A stretch of 59,381 nt of DNA from Cyclobacteriaceae bacterium (GCA_947458585.1 CANGYY010000012.1:1-59381), one strand, 5' to 3'. Positions 44,248 to 53,026 are shown, counted from the stretch's first letter. Made by a program: numbers and translations. Notes: generated from the letters alone by a model not told the origin.

Positions 44248-45667
44248 AAATGTAGTATTTCAATCGAATCACCTCTTGTTCGGTGAGGAAACGATAATGC
44301 CCCCGCTTCAAATCCTTTTTGTCTAAGCCCGCATACATGACGCGATCTAGGGCCACTACCTCATAGCCTAGGTGGGCAAAAATTCGACGTACAATTCGGT
44401 TTCTACCAATATGAATTTCCAAACCTAGGATAGTTCTATCCTTCGAAAGTACTTGCAAGTCGTCTACCTTCGCATCTCCATCTTCTAGAGTTAGTCCTTC
44501 GGTGATTTCTTCCTCATCCTTCGCCGTCAAAGGCTTATCCAAGGTCACCTGGTAGATTTTCTTGATCTCATTGGAAGGATGGGATAGCTTAGCTGCTAAT
44601 TCCCCATCATTGGTAAATACGAGTAAGCCTGTAGTATTTCTATCCAAACGACCAACCGGAAAGATGCGCTCCTCACAGGCATTTTCAACCAGCTTCATCA
44701 CCGTCTTCCGCTCCATAGGATCTTCCGTAGTGGTGATAAAATCCTTCGGCTTGTTCAATAAGACATAAACCGGCTTTTCGGGATTGAGTTTCTTCCCTTG
44801 AAAGACTACATGATCTGACCTCTTCACTTTGTAGCCCATCTCCTTAACCACCACTCCATTGACTACTACCAAGCCCTTCAAGATTAGTTCATCAGCTTCT
44901 CTGCGGCTACAAACACCTGCGTTTGCTACGTACTTGTTGAGACGAATGAGCTCTTCGCTCTCTTTTTTATTCTTTTTCTGAGGAAGGCTATCAAAATTAT
45001 AGTCAGGTCGATCTGCGCTTAGCTCGACAAACTTGCTTCTATTCTTTCCAAATCCTTTTTTCTCTGTAGGCGCTTCAGAATTACCTGCCTTAGATTCCAC
45101 CCCAAAAACAGGCCTTTGATCCTTTCCCCTTCCTTTATAGACGCGCTTTTCACCGGGAGCAAGCGGAGCTTTATCCTCCGAAAAATCTTTTCTCCCTCCT
45201 TTATCTTTTGAGAAAGTGCTGGGTTTTGAACGCTCCCCTTTCTTGAATCCGGGTTTTTCCCCACGAACTGGACGAGAACTAGATTCGGCAAATTTACTTC
45301 CACCTTTTCTTCCTTCCCCTCGTTCCTCCTTTTTAAAGCGGCTGGGAGCATCTCCTCCTGTTCTTTTCTCCTTCCAATCGGAAGACTTTTCCCCGAAGGA
45401 GGGTCTACCCTCAGATCGAGCTGGCTGGTCTTTAAAAAATCTACCTTTTGAACCGGCTTTAGGTGAAGTGCCTTCTGAATTTCTTTTTTCGTAGGGCTTC
45501 TTTTCAGTAGGATTATCCTTCTTACCAAAGGACTTACCTCTACCCGAATCAGAAGAATTGTCTTTTTTTGAGTAGGAAGATCCCCTTGAGGGTTTTTTGT
45601 TGCCTGGAGTATCTCCCTCCTTTTTGTCCGAACCGAAAAATGGTTTTCTAGGATTATTTCTTTTCAT
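44246..45667 (-). CDS. pseudouridine synthase (RluB/RsuA family) with long basic N-terminus
   Basis: The enzyme isomerises a uridine in rRNA. The C-terminal half is a normal RluB-type protein: S4 RNA-binding domain at about 237-285 (IRLNKYVANAGVCSRREAD), then the catalytic domain with D342 in GRLDRNTTGLLVF and the family end RNRIVRRIFAHLGYEVVALDRVMYAG (split after GY). The first 230 residues are low-complexity, rich in Lys, Ser, Gly, Arg and Glu, with several repeated basic KPxFG-like and GEK stretches. Such tails occur in Bacteroidota homologues and probably bind RNA. Which uridine is modified cannot be told. Confidence 0.9.
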   Translation of the reverse strand: MKRNNPRKPFFGSDKKEGDTPGNKKPSRGSSYSKKDNSSDSGRGKSFGKKDNPTEKKPYEKRNSEGTSPKAGSKGRFFKDQPARSEGRPSFGEKSSDWKEKRTGGDAPSRFKKEERGEGRKGGSKFAESSSRPVRGEKPGFKKGERSKPSTFSKDKGGRKDFSEDKAPLAPGEKRVYKGRGKDQRPVFGVESKAGNSEAPTEKKGFGKNRSKFVELSADRPDYNFDSLPQKKNKKESEELIRLNKYVANAGVCSRREADELILKGLVVVNGVVVKEMGYKVKRSDHVVFQGKKLNPEKPVYVLLNKPKDFITTTEDPMERKTVMKLVENACEERIFPVGRLDRNTTGLLVFTNDGELAAKLSHPSNEIKKIYQVTLDKPLTAKDEEEITEGLTLEDGDAKVDDLQVLSKDRTILGLEIHIGRNRIVRRIFAHLGYEVVALDRVMYAGLDKKDLKRGHYRFLTEQEVIRLKYYI

Positions 45668-45739
45668 GCTGTTGCAGCATCACTGCTGTAGTGGTTTAAA
45701 TAAATTTACCTTCTGAAATTCAAAGGATTAAATAGCCCG

Positions 45740-45747
45740 CAAAGATA
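45740..45747 (-). promoter_or_regulatory. -7 promoter box of the rluB-like gene
   Basis: The minus strand reads TATCTTTG, an exact TAnnTTTG match, 72 bases before the ATG at 45667, in the 122-base gap to murQ. The leader also has a small hairpin CAGCA/TGCTG next to the start codon. No clear -33 box. Confidence 0.35.
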
Positions 45748-45789
45748 CGTGGAATAGAACCAATACGGTTCCTAAACTCGAAATATTCT

Positions 45790-46611
45790 TTAGTCTACGC
45801 CTTTATTTTTGTAATAATATTCTGTGGCATTCCGAACAGAGCCCTGTGTAAGGAGTAACTCATTCGCTTTTTCATAGGATACCCCTGTGGCTTCCATGAT
45901 CATTTTGGTCCCTCGATCTACTAGCTTGGCATTAGACAATTGCATGTCCACCATCTTATTTCCCTTCACACGCCCCAATTTGATCATCACCGCAGTTGAG
46001 ATCGTATTCAATACTAGCTTTTGAGCAGTGCCTGATTTCATCCGGGTACTGCCCGTCACAAACTCAGGGCCAACCACCACTTCTATGGGATGATCTACTG
46101 CCTTGCCAAGTGGAGAATCGGGGTTGCAGGAAATCCCTCCCGTAAGGAGCCCCATTTCTTTGGCCTTCCGTACCCCTCCCAACACATAGGGAGTACTTCC
46201 TGAAGCGGCAATGCCGATGACCGTATCCAAAGTGGAAAAGCCATAGGCCTGTATATCCTTCCATGCCTGTTCCACATCGTCTTCGGCATGCTCCACCGCC
46301 TTTCGGATAGCTGAATCACCTCCTGCAATAAGTCCAATGACCCAATCATGAGGCACCCCATAAGTAGGTGGACACTCGGAGGCATCTAAGATCCCCAATC
46401 GTCCACTTGTACCCGCCCCAATGTAGAAAAGACGACCTCCTTCGCGCATTCGAGGTACAATTTCATCCACCAAGGCAGCGATTTGCTCCAGTTTCTGGTG
46501 AACAGCCGGTGCTACTTTATGGTCCTCCGCATTGATATTCTCCACCAGCTCCCGAGCAGTCATCTGCTCCAAGTTCTCGTAGATCGAGGTGCTTTCAGTT
46601 ATTTTCTTCAT
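45790..46611 (-). CDS. murQ: N-acetylmuramic acid 6-phosphate etherase
   Basis: MurQ removes lactate from MurNAc-6-phosphate, giving GlcNAc-6-phosphate in cell-wall recycling. The 273-residue protein has the SIS fold and the signature GAGTSGRLGILDASECPPTYG (split at RL): E79 is the catalytic base and E110 in AVEHAEDD is the second catalytic acid. The C-terminus has GSTRMKSGTAQKLVLN. It is a little shorter than the E. coli enzyme but complete. The ATG overlaps the stop of the kinase gene by four bases, so the two are translationally coupled. Confidence 0.95.
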   Translation of the reverse strand: MKKITESTSIYENLEQMTARELVENINAEDHKVAPAVHQKLEQIAALVDEIVPRMREGGRLFYIGAGTSGRLGILDASECPPTYGVPHDWVIGLIAGGDSAIRKAVEHAEDDVEQAWKDIQAYGFSTLDTVIGIAASGSTPYVLGGVRKAKEMGLLTGGISCNPDSPLGKAVDHPIEVVVGPEFVTGSTRMKSGTAQKLVLNTISTAVMIKLGRVKGNKMVDMQLSNAKLVDRGTKMIMEATGVSYEKANELLLTQGSVRNATEYYYKNKGVD

Positions 46612-47450
46612 GCCATTTCTTGGTGGTAAAGGGTGAGTCCCGCAATTGGGCTTTCCAAAATCAAACCTACCTGCATGCCGCGATCTGTGGCTGCTTTACG
46701 TAGGATGTCCGCATTGTAAAAGGCAATGGAGCCTACAAAGTGAACTGGCTTGGTTTGGAAATCTGGGTATTTACAGACGTGCTTAGTAAAGAATCTTTGA
46801 AAAGCATCGTAAAACAACCCGTAACAGTATGGGTCAGCTTTGTGGTCTGTAACGAAGCGGCAAAAACTTGCCATGTATCGGTTGGGAAAAGGTTTACGAT
46901 ACACTTGCTCTTGAATCCCATACTGAGAAAGTTGAAAGCGGTCAATCGCCTCTTGACGAATGGCAGCAGGCATTTCCTCATGGATAAAGTCTTGAAGAAA
47001 CTTTCTTCCCACGTCACTTCCGCCCCCTTCGTCTCCAAGAATATAGCCTGCAGCAGGTCTGGATGCGACTATGTTTTTGCCATCGTAATCACAGCTATTG
47101 GAACCAGTACCTAATATGCAAGCAATGCCTGCTCGATGCCCGCAAGTGGCTTTGGCAGCAGCCAGTAGATCATGGTCTATCTGAATCTGCGCTTTTGGAA
47201 ATATTGCGCGCAAGGCCTGCTCCACCTCTACCTTCTTTTCTGGGGCAGCACATCCTGCTCCATAGTAGTAGATCTCTTCAATTTGATCGGAGAGATTTAC
47301 TAAAAAGTCCTGCTTCAATTGTTGGGTCATCTCTTCTACACTCAGGTAGTACGGATTAAATCCAACTCCTCGAAATTGACTGATTTGGCCGTCTTTGTGG
47401 ATTACCCGCCAATCGGTTTTACTCGAGCCACTATCTGCAATTAAAATCAT
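46608..47450 (-). CDS. BadF/BadG-type amino sugar kinase (MurK-like)
   Basis: This 280-residue ATPase of the BadF/BadG/BcrA/BcrD group resembles N-acetylglucosamine and MurNAc kinases. It has the ASKHA phosphate-1 motif IADSGSSKTDWRV at 3-15, the acidic loop DHDLLAAA with CGHRAGIACILGTGSNSCDYDG, and phosphate-2 GYILGDEGGGSDVG. In Tannerella and clostridia such kinases (MurK) make MurNAc-6-phosphate, the substrate of MurQ. Coupling to murQ by a 4-base overlap fits that role, so MurNAc or GlcNAc is the likely substrate. No transporter (MurT) is next to it. Confidence 0.88.
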   Translation of the reverse strand: MILIADSGSSKTDWRVIHKDGQISQFRGVGFNPYYLSVEEMTQQLKQDFLVNLSDQIEEIYYYGAGCAAPEKKVEVEQALRAIFPKAQIQIDHDLLAAAKATCGHRAGIACILGTGSNSCDYDGKNIVASRPAAGYILGDEGGGSDVGRKFLQDFIHEEMPAAIRQEAIDRFQLSQYGIQEQVYRKPFPNRYMASFCRFVTDHKADPYCYGLFYDAFQRFFTKHVCKYPDFQTKPVHFVGSIAFYNADILRKAATDRGMQVGLILESPIAGLTLYHQEMA

Positions 47451-47679
47451 CTGCTTGTAATTGGCCTATGGCCTCAAATTTTTCAAATACTTTTTCACTA
47501 TGGGGCGCATCCCCGAGTTCTTTCGTCAAATCCTGGCCCGCCCAATGTTCGTAATGCTTTCCATTTTTCCACAGCTTGGAGGAAGTTACGTCGTAAATGA
47601 CCCCTTGGAAAGCAACCCAAATTTCTGGCTTATCTTGACCATTCCGCAGGGCTAGCTGCTGACGGGTATAACGGTTCAT
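47431..47679 (-). CDS. cytochrome b5-like heme/steroid-binding domain protein
   Basis: The 82-residue product is a stand-alone domain: MNRYTRQQLALRNGQDKP, then IWVAFQGVIYDVTSSKLW, and KHYEHWAGQDLTKELGDAPHS with H42, H45 and H60 that could serve as heme contacts. This is the MAPR/cytochrome b5-like pattern; the HPGG motif of true cytochrome b5 is absent. It has no signal peptide, so it is cytoplasmic. The ATG is at 47679; it overlaps the arginase-like gene stop as TGATG and overlaps the kinase gene by 20 bases. Its role among recycling genes is unknown. Confidence 0.82.
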   Translation of the reverse strand: MNRYTRQQLALRNGQDKPEIWVAFQGVIYDVTSSKLWKNGKHYEHWAGQDLTKELGDAPHSEKVFEKFEAIGQLQADDFNCR

Positions 47680-48830
47680 CAAAACAATTTGATTTGTGCA
47701 GTCACCCAGCGTTCTGGAATTTCTCCTTGCTGCGCTTGTTGGTAATCAGAATAACTACAAGGAACAATACTTACACGCTCAAATCGGCTGGCATCGTTGT
47801 ATGGGATCTCCATCCACCATTTTCCACTTCGCTTGCTCTTGTAAAAAACCAGGGTATTGGGCTTGGAGTCCATAGAAACCGTGTATTTTAGGTAGGCTGC
47901 ACTCTTGAAAGAAAGGGTGTCTTTTCTACTGTAAAATCCTTCGATGAAGTACCAGATCATCACTGCCGCTACTTGGGCAGTCTTGTTGTGCGTATCGTCG
48001 TAATAGGGATCGTATCCGTAAACTCCAAAAGAACTCAATTTTTCATTTGAGCCGGCAAACCAACAAATCTGACTTGCTTCCTCACCCGATAATCCAAAGG
48101 GCTGTGCATCCACGGCACCTGGTGCTACGGAAGACTGAATTGCACTTAGGTCAAAGCTTATCAAATCCGCATCCCGGATCAAGGGTTCAATTTCCTTGAA
48201 GTTGTCACGCAACTGCCCAAGGCGAACATGCTCAAAATACAGCTTCTCTAAAGCAGTGACTAGGGTGGGATCGACTAGAAAACTTTGATACCCCAAGTGG
48301 GTAGAGGAAAACAAGAAATTGGGTTGATGGAGGACAATCTCCTGGGTATGCCGATCACTCTCTGGACCTGACTCTTCCATGTCAATTTTGGCATCTACGG
48401 TGAGTAAGGTGACCAGCTTTTTCAATTTTTGGTAAGACAAATATTGCCCATAATCCAAATCATGAGAGCCTCCAAAAAAGATGGGTAAAATCTGCTGACG
48501 CATCAGGTAGTCACCCACCTGCCGCATATTCTGATAGGTATCATTCAGACTATCCCCAGAAATAAGATCTCCTAGATCCGCTACTTGATAGGGAATTGCA
48601 CCACGTTTGAGTTGATACAATTTCTCTCGAATCTCGGAGCTTGCTCGAGCAATGCTTTCAGATCGCTTCGCTCCCCGGGTTTCTTTCAAGCCCACTAGCG
48701 CAAGTTGAACTCCTTTGAGGTCGGGAAAACTGTGGTGGTGAATGGAAAGCTGGTTAAAAATTGAATTCTCGGAATAGCCTTTTTCTACAACAGCAGATTC
48801 CACAGGCTCAAAAAAAGAAGAAATGTTCAT
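47679..48830 (-). CDS. arginase-fold protein with altered metal site
   Basis: The 383-residue product has the ureohydrolase (arginase/agmatinase/formiminoglutamase) fold: GGSHDLDYGQY with H123, VDAKIDM with D146, K148, D150, and LISFDLSAIQSSVAPG with D227 and S229. In working enzymes these read GGDHS, DAHxD and SFDxDxxDP. So two of six manganese ligands are replaced (His to Lys at 148, Asp to Ser at 229). An N-terminal extension and a C-terminal tail of about 60 residues add length. Normal ureohydrolase activity is unlikely; a binding or structural role is possible. It heads the four-gene block, and its stop overlaps the next start. Confidence 0.85.
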   Translation of the reverse strand: MNISSFFEPVESAVVEKGYSENSIFNQLSIHHHSFPDLKGVQLALVGLKETRGAKRSESIARASSEIREKLYQLKRGAIPYQVADLGDLISGDSLNDTYQNMRQVGDYLMRQQILPIFFGGSHDLDYGQYLSYQKLKKLVTLLTVDAKIDMEESGPESDRHTQEIVLHQPNFLFSSTHLGYQSFLVDPTLVTALEKLYFEHVRLGQLRDNFKEIEPLIRDADLISFDLSAIQSSVAPGAVDAQPFGLSGEEASQICWFAGSNEKLSSFGVYGYDPYYDDTHNKTAQVAAVMIWYFIEGFYSRKDTLSFKSAAYLKYTVSMDSKPNTLVFYKSKRSGKWWMEIPYNDASRFERVSIVPCSYSDYQQAQQGEIPERWVTAQIKLF

Positions 48831-48872
48831 GGAAAGTCTTTAGTTCTTTAAAACTAATCAAAAATGATACCT

Positions 48873-48902
48873 AAAAAAAAATCCTGCGAGTGCAGGATTT
48901 TT
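48873..48902 (-). terminator. terminator after nqrF
   Basis: On the minus strand, stem ATCCTGC/GCAGGAT (48881-48887 with 48892-48898), loop GAGT, is followed by eight T. It ends nqrF transcription ten bases after its stop codon, so the downstream arginase-like gene has a separate transcript. Confidence 0.85.
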
Positions 48903-48911
48903 AGTGAGGAT

Positions 48912-50216
48912 TTAACCACCGAAGTCGTCAAATCGTATGTTTTCTTTTGGAATACCCAAGTCATCGAGCAACTTGAGGACCGCAGCATTCATCAATGGAG
49001 GGCCGCATAGGTAGTATTCTACCTCATCTGGCTCTGCATGATTCTTGAGGTAGTTTTCAAACAATACCTGGTGAATGAATCCCACGTATCCATCGGCTTC
49101 ACGATCTTCCAAGGAAGTCTTGATCTTCCAATTGTCTTCTGGAAGTGGTTCCGAAAGTCCGATGTGGAAATTGAAATTCGGGAAGTCTTTTTCAATAGCT
49201 CTGAAATGAGGTACGTAAAACAATTCTTTCTTGGAACGACCTCCATACCAGTAGGAAACTTTACGCTGAGTTTTTTCAGTATGGAACAGGTGGAAAATCT
49301 GTGCTCTCAAAGGCGCCATTCCTGCACCACCTCCGATGTAGATCATCTCTCTTTGGGTAGGATTGATATGGAATTCTCCATACGGTCCAGAGATCATCAC
49401 TTTGTCACCAGGCTTGCAGCCGAATACGTAAGAGGAGCACACGCCAGGATTGACATCCATCCAACGGTTGTTGGCACGATCCCACGGTGGCGTTGCGATA
49501 CGAATCGTCAACATCACGATGTTCCCTTCTGCAGGGTGGTTGGCCATGGAGTAGGCACGGAATAGGGGCTCGTCATTTTTCATAACCAAATCCCACAATC
49601 CAAACTTATCCCAATCGCTCTTGTACACGTCAGCTGGGTGGCCCAACTCTGGATGTGGAGTAATGTCCATGTCCTTAAAGTTGACCGTAATCGCTGGCAC
49701 GTCAATTTGAATATATCCTCCTGCCTCAAAGTGAAGGATTTCTCCCTCAGGAAGTTTTACTTTAAATTCCTTGATAAACGTAGATACGTTGTAGTTGGAG
49801 ATGACTTCACACTCCCACTTTTTGATTCCGAAAATCTCCTCAGGTACACGGATTTTCATGTCCTGCTTTACTTTCACTTGGCAAGCCAAACGAACATGGC
49901 CTTGCTGTTCTGCACGACTCAAGTGACCAACTTCGGTAGGCAGTACGTCTCCACCTCCATCGTCTACGATACACTTACACATCGCGCAAGTACCCCCTCC
50001 ACCACAGGCAGAAGGAAGAAAGATTTTTTGATTACCTAAGGTAGAAAGCAAACTTGAACCCGCAGAAGCGACAATTGGGTTGCTTTCATCCCCGTTGATA
50101 ATAATTTTAACATCCCCAGAATTCACCAGTTTGGACTGGGCAAAAAGGAGAATAAATACCAGCAGCAGAATAATGGCTGTGAAGGCAATAATGGAAGTAA
50201 TAATTACAGAACCCAT
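48912..50216 (-). CDS. nqrF: Na+-translocating NADH:quinone reductase subunit F
   Basis: NqrF is the NADH-oxidising subunit of the Na+-pumping quinone reductase. The 434-residue protein has an N-terminal membrane helix (about 5-27), a 2Fe-2S domain with C71, C77, C80 and C112 ([14 protein letters not shown]), an FAD domain with RAYSMANHP, and an NADH domain with [13 protein letters not shown] and [10 protein letters not shown]. In most genomes nqrF ends an nqrABCDEF operon. Here it stands alone between accD and the arginase-like gene, with its own promoter and terminator, and no other nqr gene is in the window. Confidence 0.96.
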   Translation of the reverse strand: MGSVIITSIIAFTAIILLLVFILLFAQSKLVNSGDVKIIINGDESNPIVASAGSSLLSTLGNQKIFLPSACGGGGTCAMCKCIVDDGGGDVLPTEVGHLSRAEQQGHVRLACQVKVKQDMKIRVPEEIFGIKKWECEVISNYNVSTFIKEFKVKLPEGEILHFEAGGYIQIDVPAITVNFKDMDITPHPELGHPADVYKSDWDKFGLWDLVMKNDEPLFRAYSMANHPAEGNIVMLTIRIATPPWDRANNRWMDVNPGVCSSYVFGCKPGDKVMISGPYGEFHINPTQREMIYIGGGAGMAPLRAQIFHLFHTEKTQRKVSYWYGGRSKKELFYVPHFRAIEKDFPNFNFHIGLSEPLPEDNWKIKTSLEDREADGYVGFIHQVLFENYLKNHAEPDEVEYYLCGPPLMNAAVLKLLDDLGIPKENIRFDDFGG

Positions 50217-50263
50217 GAACTCTTATTTTTCTTTTTCGTAGGAAAACCCCGTTTTTAGGAGCA

Positions 50264-50297
50264 CAAATATATTTATTAATCAGGAATGCACGCCAAA
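50264..50297 (-). promoter_or_regulatory. promoter of nqrF
   Basis: On the minus strand: TTTG (50294-50297), 22-base spacer, TATATTTG (50264-50271), a full match to the Bacteroidetes promoter. Transcription would begin near 50259, about 43 bases before the ATG at 50216. Confidence 0.58.
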
Positions 50298-50350
50298 AAT
50301 ATTGGCAAATTTGGAGGAGATTACTTACTTCTTACCAGTATTCTAACTGA

Positions 50351-51193
50351 TTAATTTCTCAATAGGTTTAGCAAGGTGCTCAGCTTCACTTTCAGCAAGC
50401 GTCTATCGACAATGAAGTCCAAGAATCCGTGTTCCAACACAAATTCTGAACTCTGAAATCCCTTAGGCAAATCCTTACCGATGGTCTCACGAATGACACG
50501 AGGGCCCGCAAATCCAATCAAAGCTCCCGGTTCCGCAATGTTAAAATCACCCAACATGGCATAAGATGCTGTCACACCTCCCGTAGTAGGATCAGTAAGT
50601 AAAGAGATGTAAGGGATTCCTGCTTTGTCTAACAAGGCAAGTTTGGCTGAAGTCTTGGCCATTTGCATCAAAGAAAAGCCTGCTTCCATCATGCGCGCAC
50701 CTCCAGATTTGGAGATCATCAAAAATGGAATTTTGTGCTTTAAGGCATGGTCTATCGCTCTCGCAATTTTCTCCCCCACTACCGAGCCCATGGATCCCCC
50801 AATAAAGTTGAAGTCCATGCAAGCGATGACTAGCTCTTGTCCATTCATTTTTCCAAAGGCCGACCTTACCGCATCGTTTAATTCGGATTTGGTAATGGTA
50901 GCCTCTATTCGGGACGAGTAGGATTTGGTATCTACGAAATTTAGGGGGTCCCCCGACTTCATTCCAGCATCCAATTCGGTGAAGGTATTGTTGTCAAAAA
51001 GGATTTCGAAATACTCCTTTGAACCGATTTTAACATGAAAATCATCGTTGGGAGATACGTAGGCGTTACTTTTCAACTCCCGGGTATGAACGATCGTCCC
51101 GCTTGGAGTCTTAAACCACAACCCATCCGGCGTATCTTTCTTTTCCGCTGTGGAAGTCTTAATGCCTTTGTCAGTTCTCTTAAACCACGCCAT
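50351..51193 (-). CDS. accD: acetyl-CoA carboxylase carboxyltransferase subunit beta
   Basis: AccD with AccA transfers the carboxyl group from biotin to acetyl-CoA in fatty acid synthesis. The 280-residue product has the carboxyltransferase core: [40 protein letters not shown] (two oxyanion loops), [18 protein letters not shown] and [13 protein letters not shown]. The N-terminal zinc ribbon is present in outline (LWFKTP, then YVSPNDDFH) but all four cysteines are gone: T29, no residue, S47, D50. The gene has a -7 box 37 bases upstream and is separated from nqrF by 134 bases. Confidence 0.94.
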   Translation of the reverse strand: MAWFKRTDKGIKTSTAEKKDTPDGLWFKTPSGTIVHTRELKSNAYVSPNDDFHVKIGSKEYFEILFDNNTFTELDAGMKSGDPLNFVDTKSYSSRIEATITKSELNDAVRSAFGKMNGQELVIACMDFNFIGGSMGSVVGEKIARAIDHALKHKIPFLMISKSGGARMMEAGFSLMQMAKTSAKLALLDKAGIPYISLLTDPTTGGVTASYAMLGDFNIAEPGALIGFAGPRVIRETIGKDLPKGFQSSEFVLEHGFLDFIVDRRLLKVKLSTLLNLLRN

Positions 51194-51229
51194 ACAACTA
51201 TTCTGATTGATCTAACACCTCAAAGGTGA

Positions 51230-51237
51230 CAAATTTA
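51230..51237 (-). promoter_or_regulatory. -7 promoter box of accD
   Basis: The minus strand reads TAAATTTG, an exact TAnnTTTG match 36 bases before the accD ATG. No TTTG at the right distance. The remaining 154 bases up to cstA hold no other recognisable element. Confidence 0.3.
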
Positions 51238-51391
51238 GTTTGAAACTCTCATATTTAAAATTTTCTTCTTTCTCCTAAAGGCCAACTCCTGAGTCGCCGT
51301 TTGGAGAAATTCTCTTTTTCGAAGGAAGATTTTTTAGTACTTTGAAATTCAATTAAAGCCCAAACATCCACCATCTCATCCGTAATTCTCC

Positions 51392-53026
51392 ATGAGCTTA
51401 TCCATACTCTTACTGATTTCAGCGATTATCCTCTTGTTTGCCTATCGGATTTATGGAAAATACGTGTACAATAAATTTGGGTTGAGTGATGCGCGCAAAG
51501 CCCCTTCGCATACCCATCGGGATGGAATCGACTACGAACCTAGCAAACCCATTGTGGTTTTGGGACATCATTTTGCTTCCATTGCTGGAGCAGGACCGAT
51601 AGTAGGACCTATCATCGCGGTGACCTTTGGTTGGATTCCAGCGGTCATCTGGATTTTGGTTGGGGGAATCTTCTTTGGGGCTGTACATGATTTAGGCAGC
51701 ATGGCTGCTTCCCTTCGCACTGAAGGCAAATCCATTGGAGTAATTATTCGAAATCAAATTGGCATTAAAGGAAAGCAGCTTTTTATCCTCTTTAGTTTCT
51801 CTACGCTAATTCTGGTCATTGGAGTATTCTCTGATATCATTGCCAAAACCTTTGTCGCAAATCCTGGAGTAGCCTCTGCCTCCATTCTATTTATCTTTTT
51901 GGCAGTTGCATTCGGGTATTTAAATCGGCTTGTTGGCAATAAAAATATTGCCTTTATCGCCATCACCGTGATTGGGGTGATTTTGATGTACTATTTTGTC
52001 TATTTGGGAACGCAAATTCCGCTTGCGCTAGATTACAAGTGGTGGGTTGGAGGGTTGTTGATTTATGCCTTCATTGCATCGGTAACACCGGTTTCCTTAT
52101 TGCTCCAGCCCAGAGATTACCTGAATAGCTACTTATTGTATGGGATGATGATCGCCGCAGTGGCAGGAGTCTTAGTTGCCAATCCTACCATTGAAATGAG
52201 CACTGAAGTGCAATTTTCCAGTGAAAGTCTAGGCTATGTTTTTCCAGTACTGTTTGTTACCATCGCCTGTGGCGCCATCTCCGGATTTCACGCCTTGGTG
52301 GCATCAGGAACTACTTCCAAGCAATTGGACAAGGAAAGCGATGCGAAGATTGTAGGCTTTGGAGGCATGCTCATTGAATCCTTTTTGGCGATTATTTCCG
52401 TTGGTGCGGTAATCATCCTATCACGAACCGAATACCTAGACCGACTTACAGTAGAAGGGCCAGTAGCGCTGTTTTCAACAGGATTGGGTGGAATGATTTC
52501 TAGCCTTGGGATATCCGAACCCTTTGCCATTGGATTTGTGGCTTTGACTGTTTCCGCATTTGCCCTTACTACCCTGGATACCTGCACTCGCTTGGCTCGC
52601 TTCACCTTACAAGAATACTTTGAAGACATGCCTCAGCCCGCTGCTCAGGTAATGGCTAAGAACAGGTACCTTTCTACTACGATTGTAGTTATTCTTTCCG
52701 TGCTTTTATTGGCATCTGGAGAATTTTCAAGGTTATGGCCCATTTTCGGTTCGGCCAACCAACTCCTGGCAGCACTTGCTTTGCTGACAATCGGGGTATG
52801 GCTTATCAAAAAGAATATCTCCGCCACCTTTGTGACCATCCCCATGTTTTTCATGTTTACGGTCACCCTTGCTTCCTTGGGATTATTTGCTTGGAAAAAC
52901 TTCCAAGATGAAGGCTATATCCTTGCAAGTATTGCCTCCATCTTGTTTGTGTTGGCCATTGCCTTGATTGTATTGGCCATCCGAAGTTTAAAAAAAGAGG
53001 TCAAAGCGTCTGAACAGGCGCTTTGA
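51392..53026 (+). CDS. cstA: CstA-family peptide/pyruvate transporter
   Basis: CstA proteins import peptides or pyruvate, often under carbon starvation. The 544-residue protein has about 14-16 predicted helices and the family motifs GHHFASIAGAGPIVGPIIAV near 57-76, FGAVHDLGSMAASLRTEGKSIG and SGFHALVASGTTSKQL, plus TLDTCTRLARFTLQE (about 396-410). It is shorter than E. coli CstA (about 700). It stands alone, ending in a strong terminator that overlaps its stop codon. Confidence 0.93.
   Translation: MSLSILLLISAIILLFAYRIYGKYVYNKFGLSDARKAPSHTHRDGIDYEPSKPIVVLGHHFASIAGAGPIVGPIIAVTFGWIPAVIWILVGGIFFGAVHDLGSMAASLRTEGKSIGVIIRNQIGIKGKQLFILFSFSTLILVIGVFSDIIAKTFVANPGVASASILFIFLAVAFGYLNRLVGNKNIAFIAITVIGVILMYYFVYLGTQIPLALDYKWWVGGLLIYAFIASVTPVSLLLQPRDYLNSYLLYGMMIAAVAGVLVANPTIEMSTEVQFSSESLGYVFPVLFVTIACGAISGFHALVASGTTSKQLDKESDAKIVGFGGMLIESFLAIISVGAVIILSRTEYLDRLTVEGPVALFSTGLGGMISSLGISEPFAIGFVALTVSAFALTTLDTCTRLARFTLQEYFEDMPQPAAQVMAKNRYLSTTIVVILSVLLLASGEFSRLWPIFGSANQLLAALALLTIGVWLIKKNISATFVTIPMFFMFTVTLASLGLFAWKNFQDEGYILASIASILFVLAIALIVLAIRSLKKEVKASEQAL

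Noticed and set aside
45019-45528. A 169-codon second frame on the minus strand inside the rluB-like gene
   Set aside because: It arises from the purine-rich low-complexity tail read one base off; no start context and no family similarity.
49038-49565. A 175-codon open frame on the plus strand opposite nqrF
   Set aside because: It mirrors the FAD and NADH domains of nqrF and shows no protein family; no promoter is seen on that strand.
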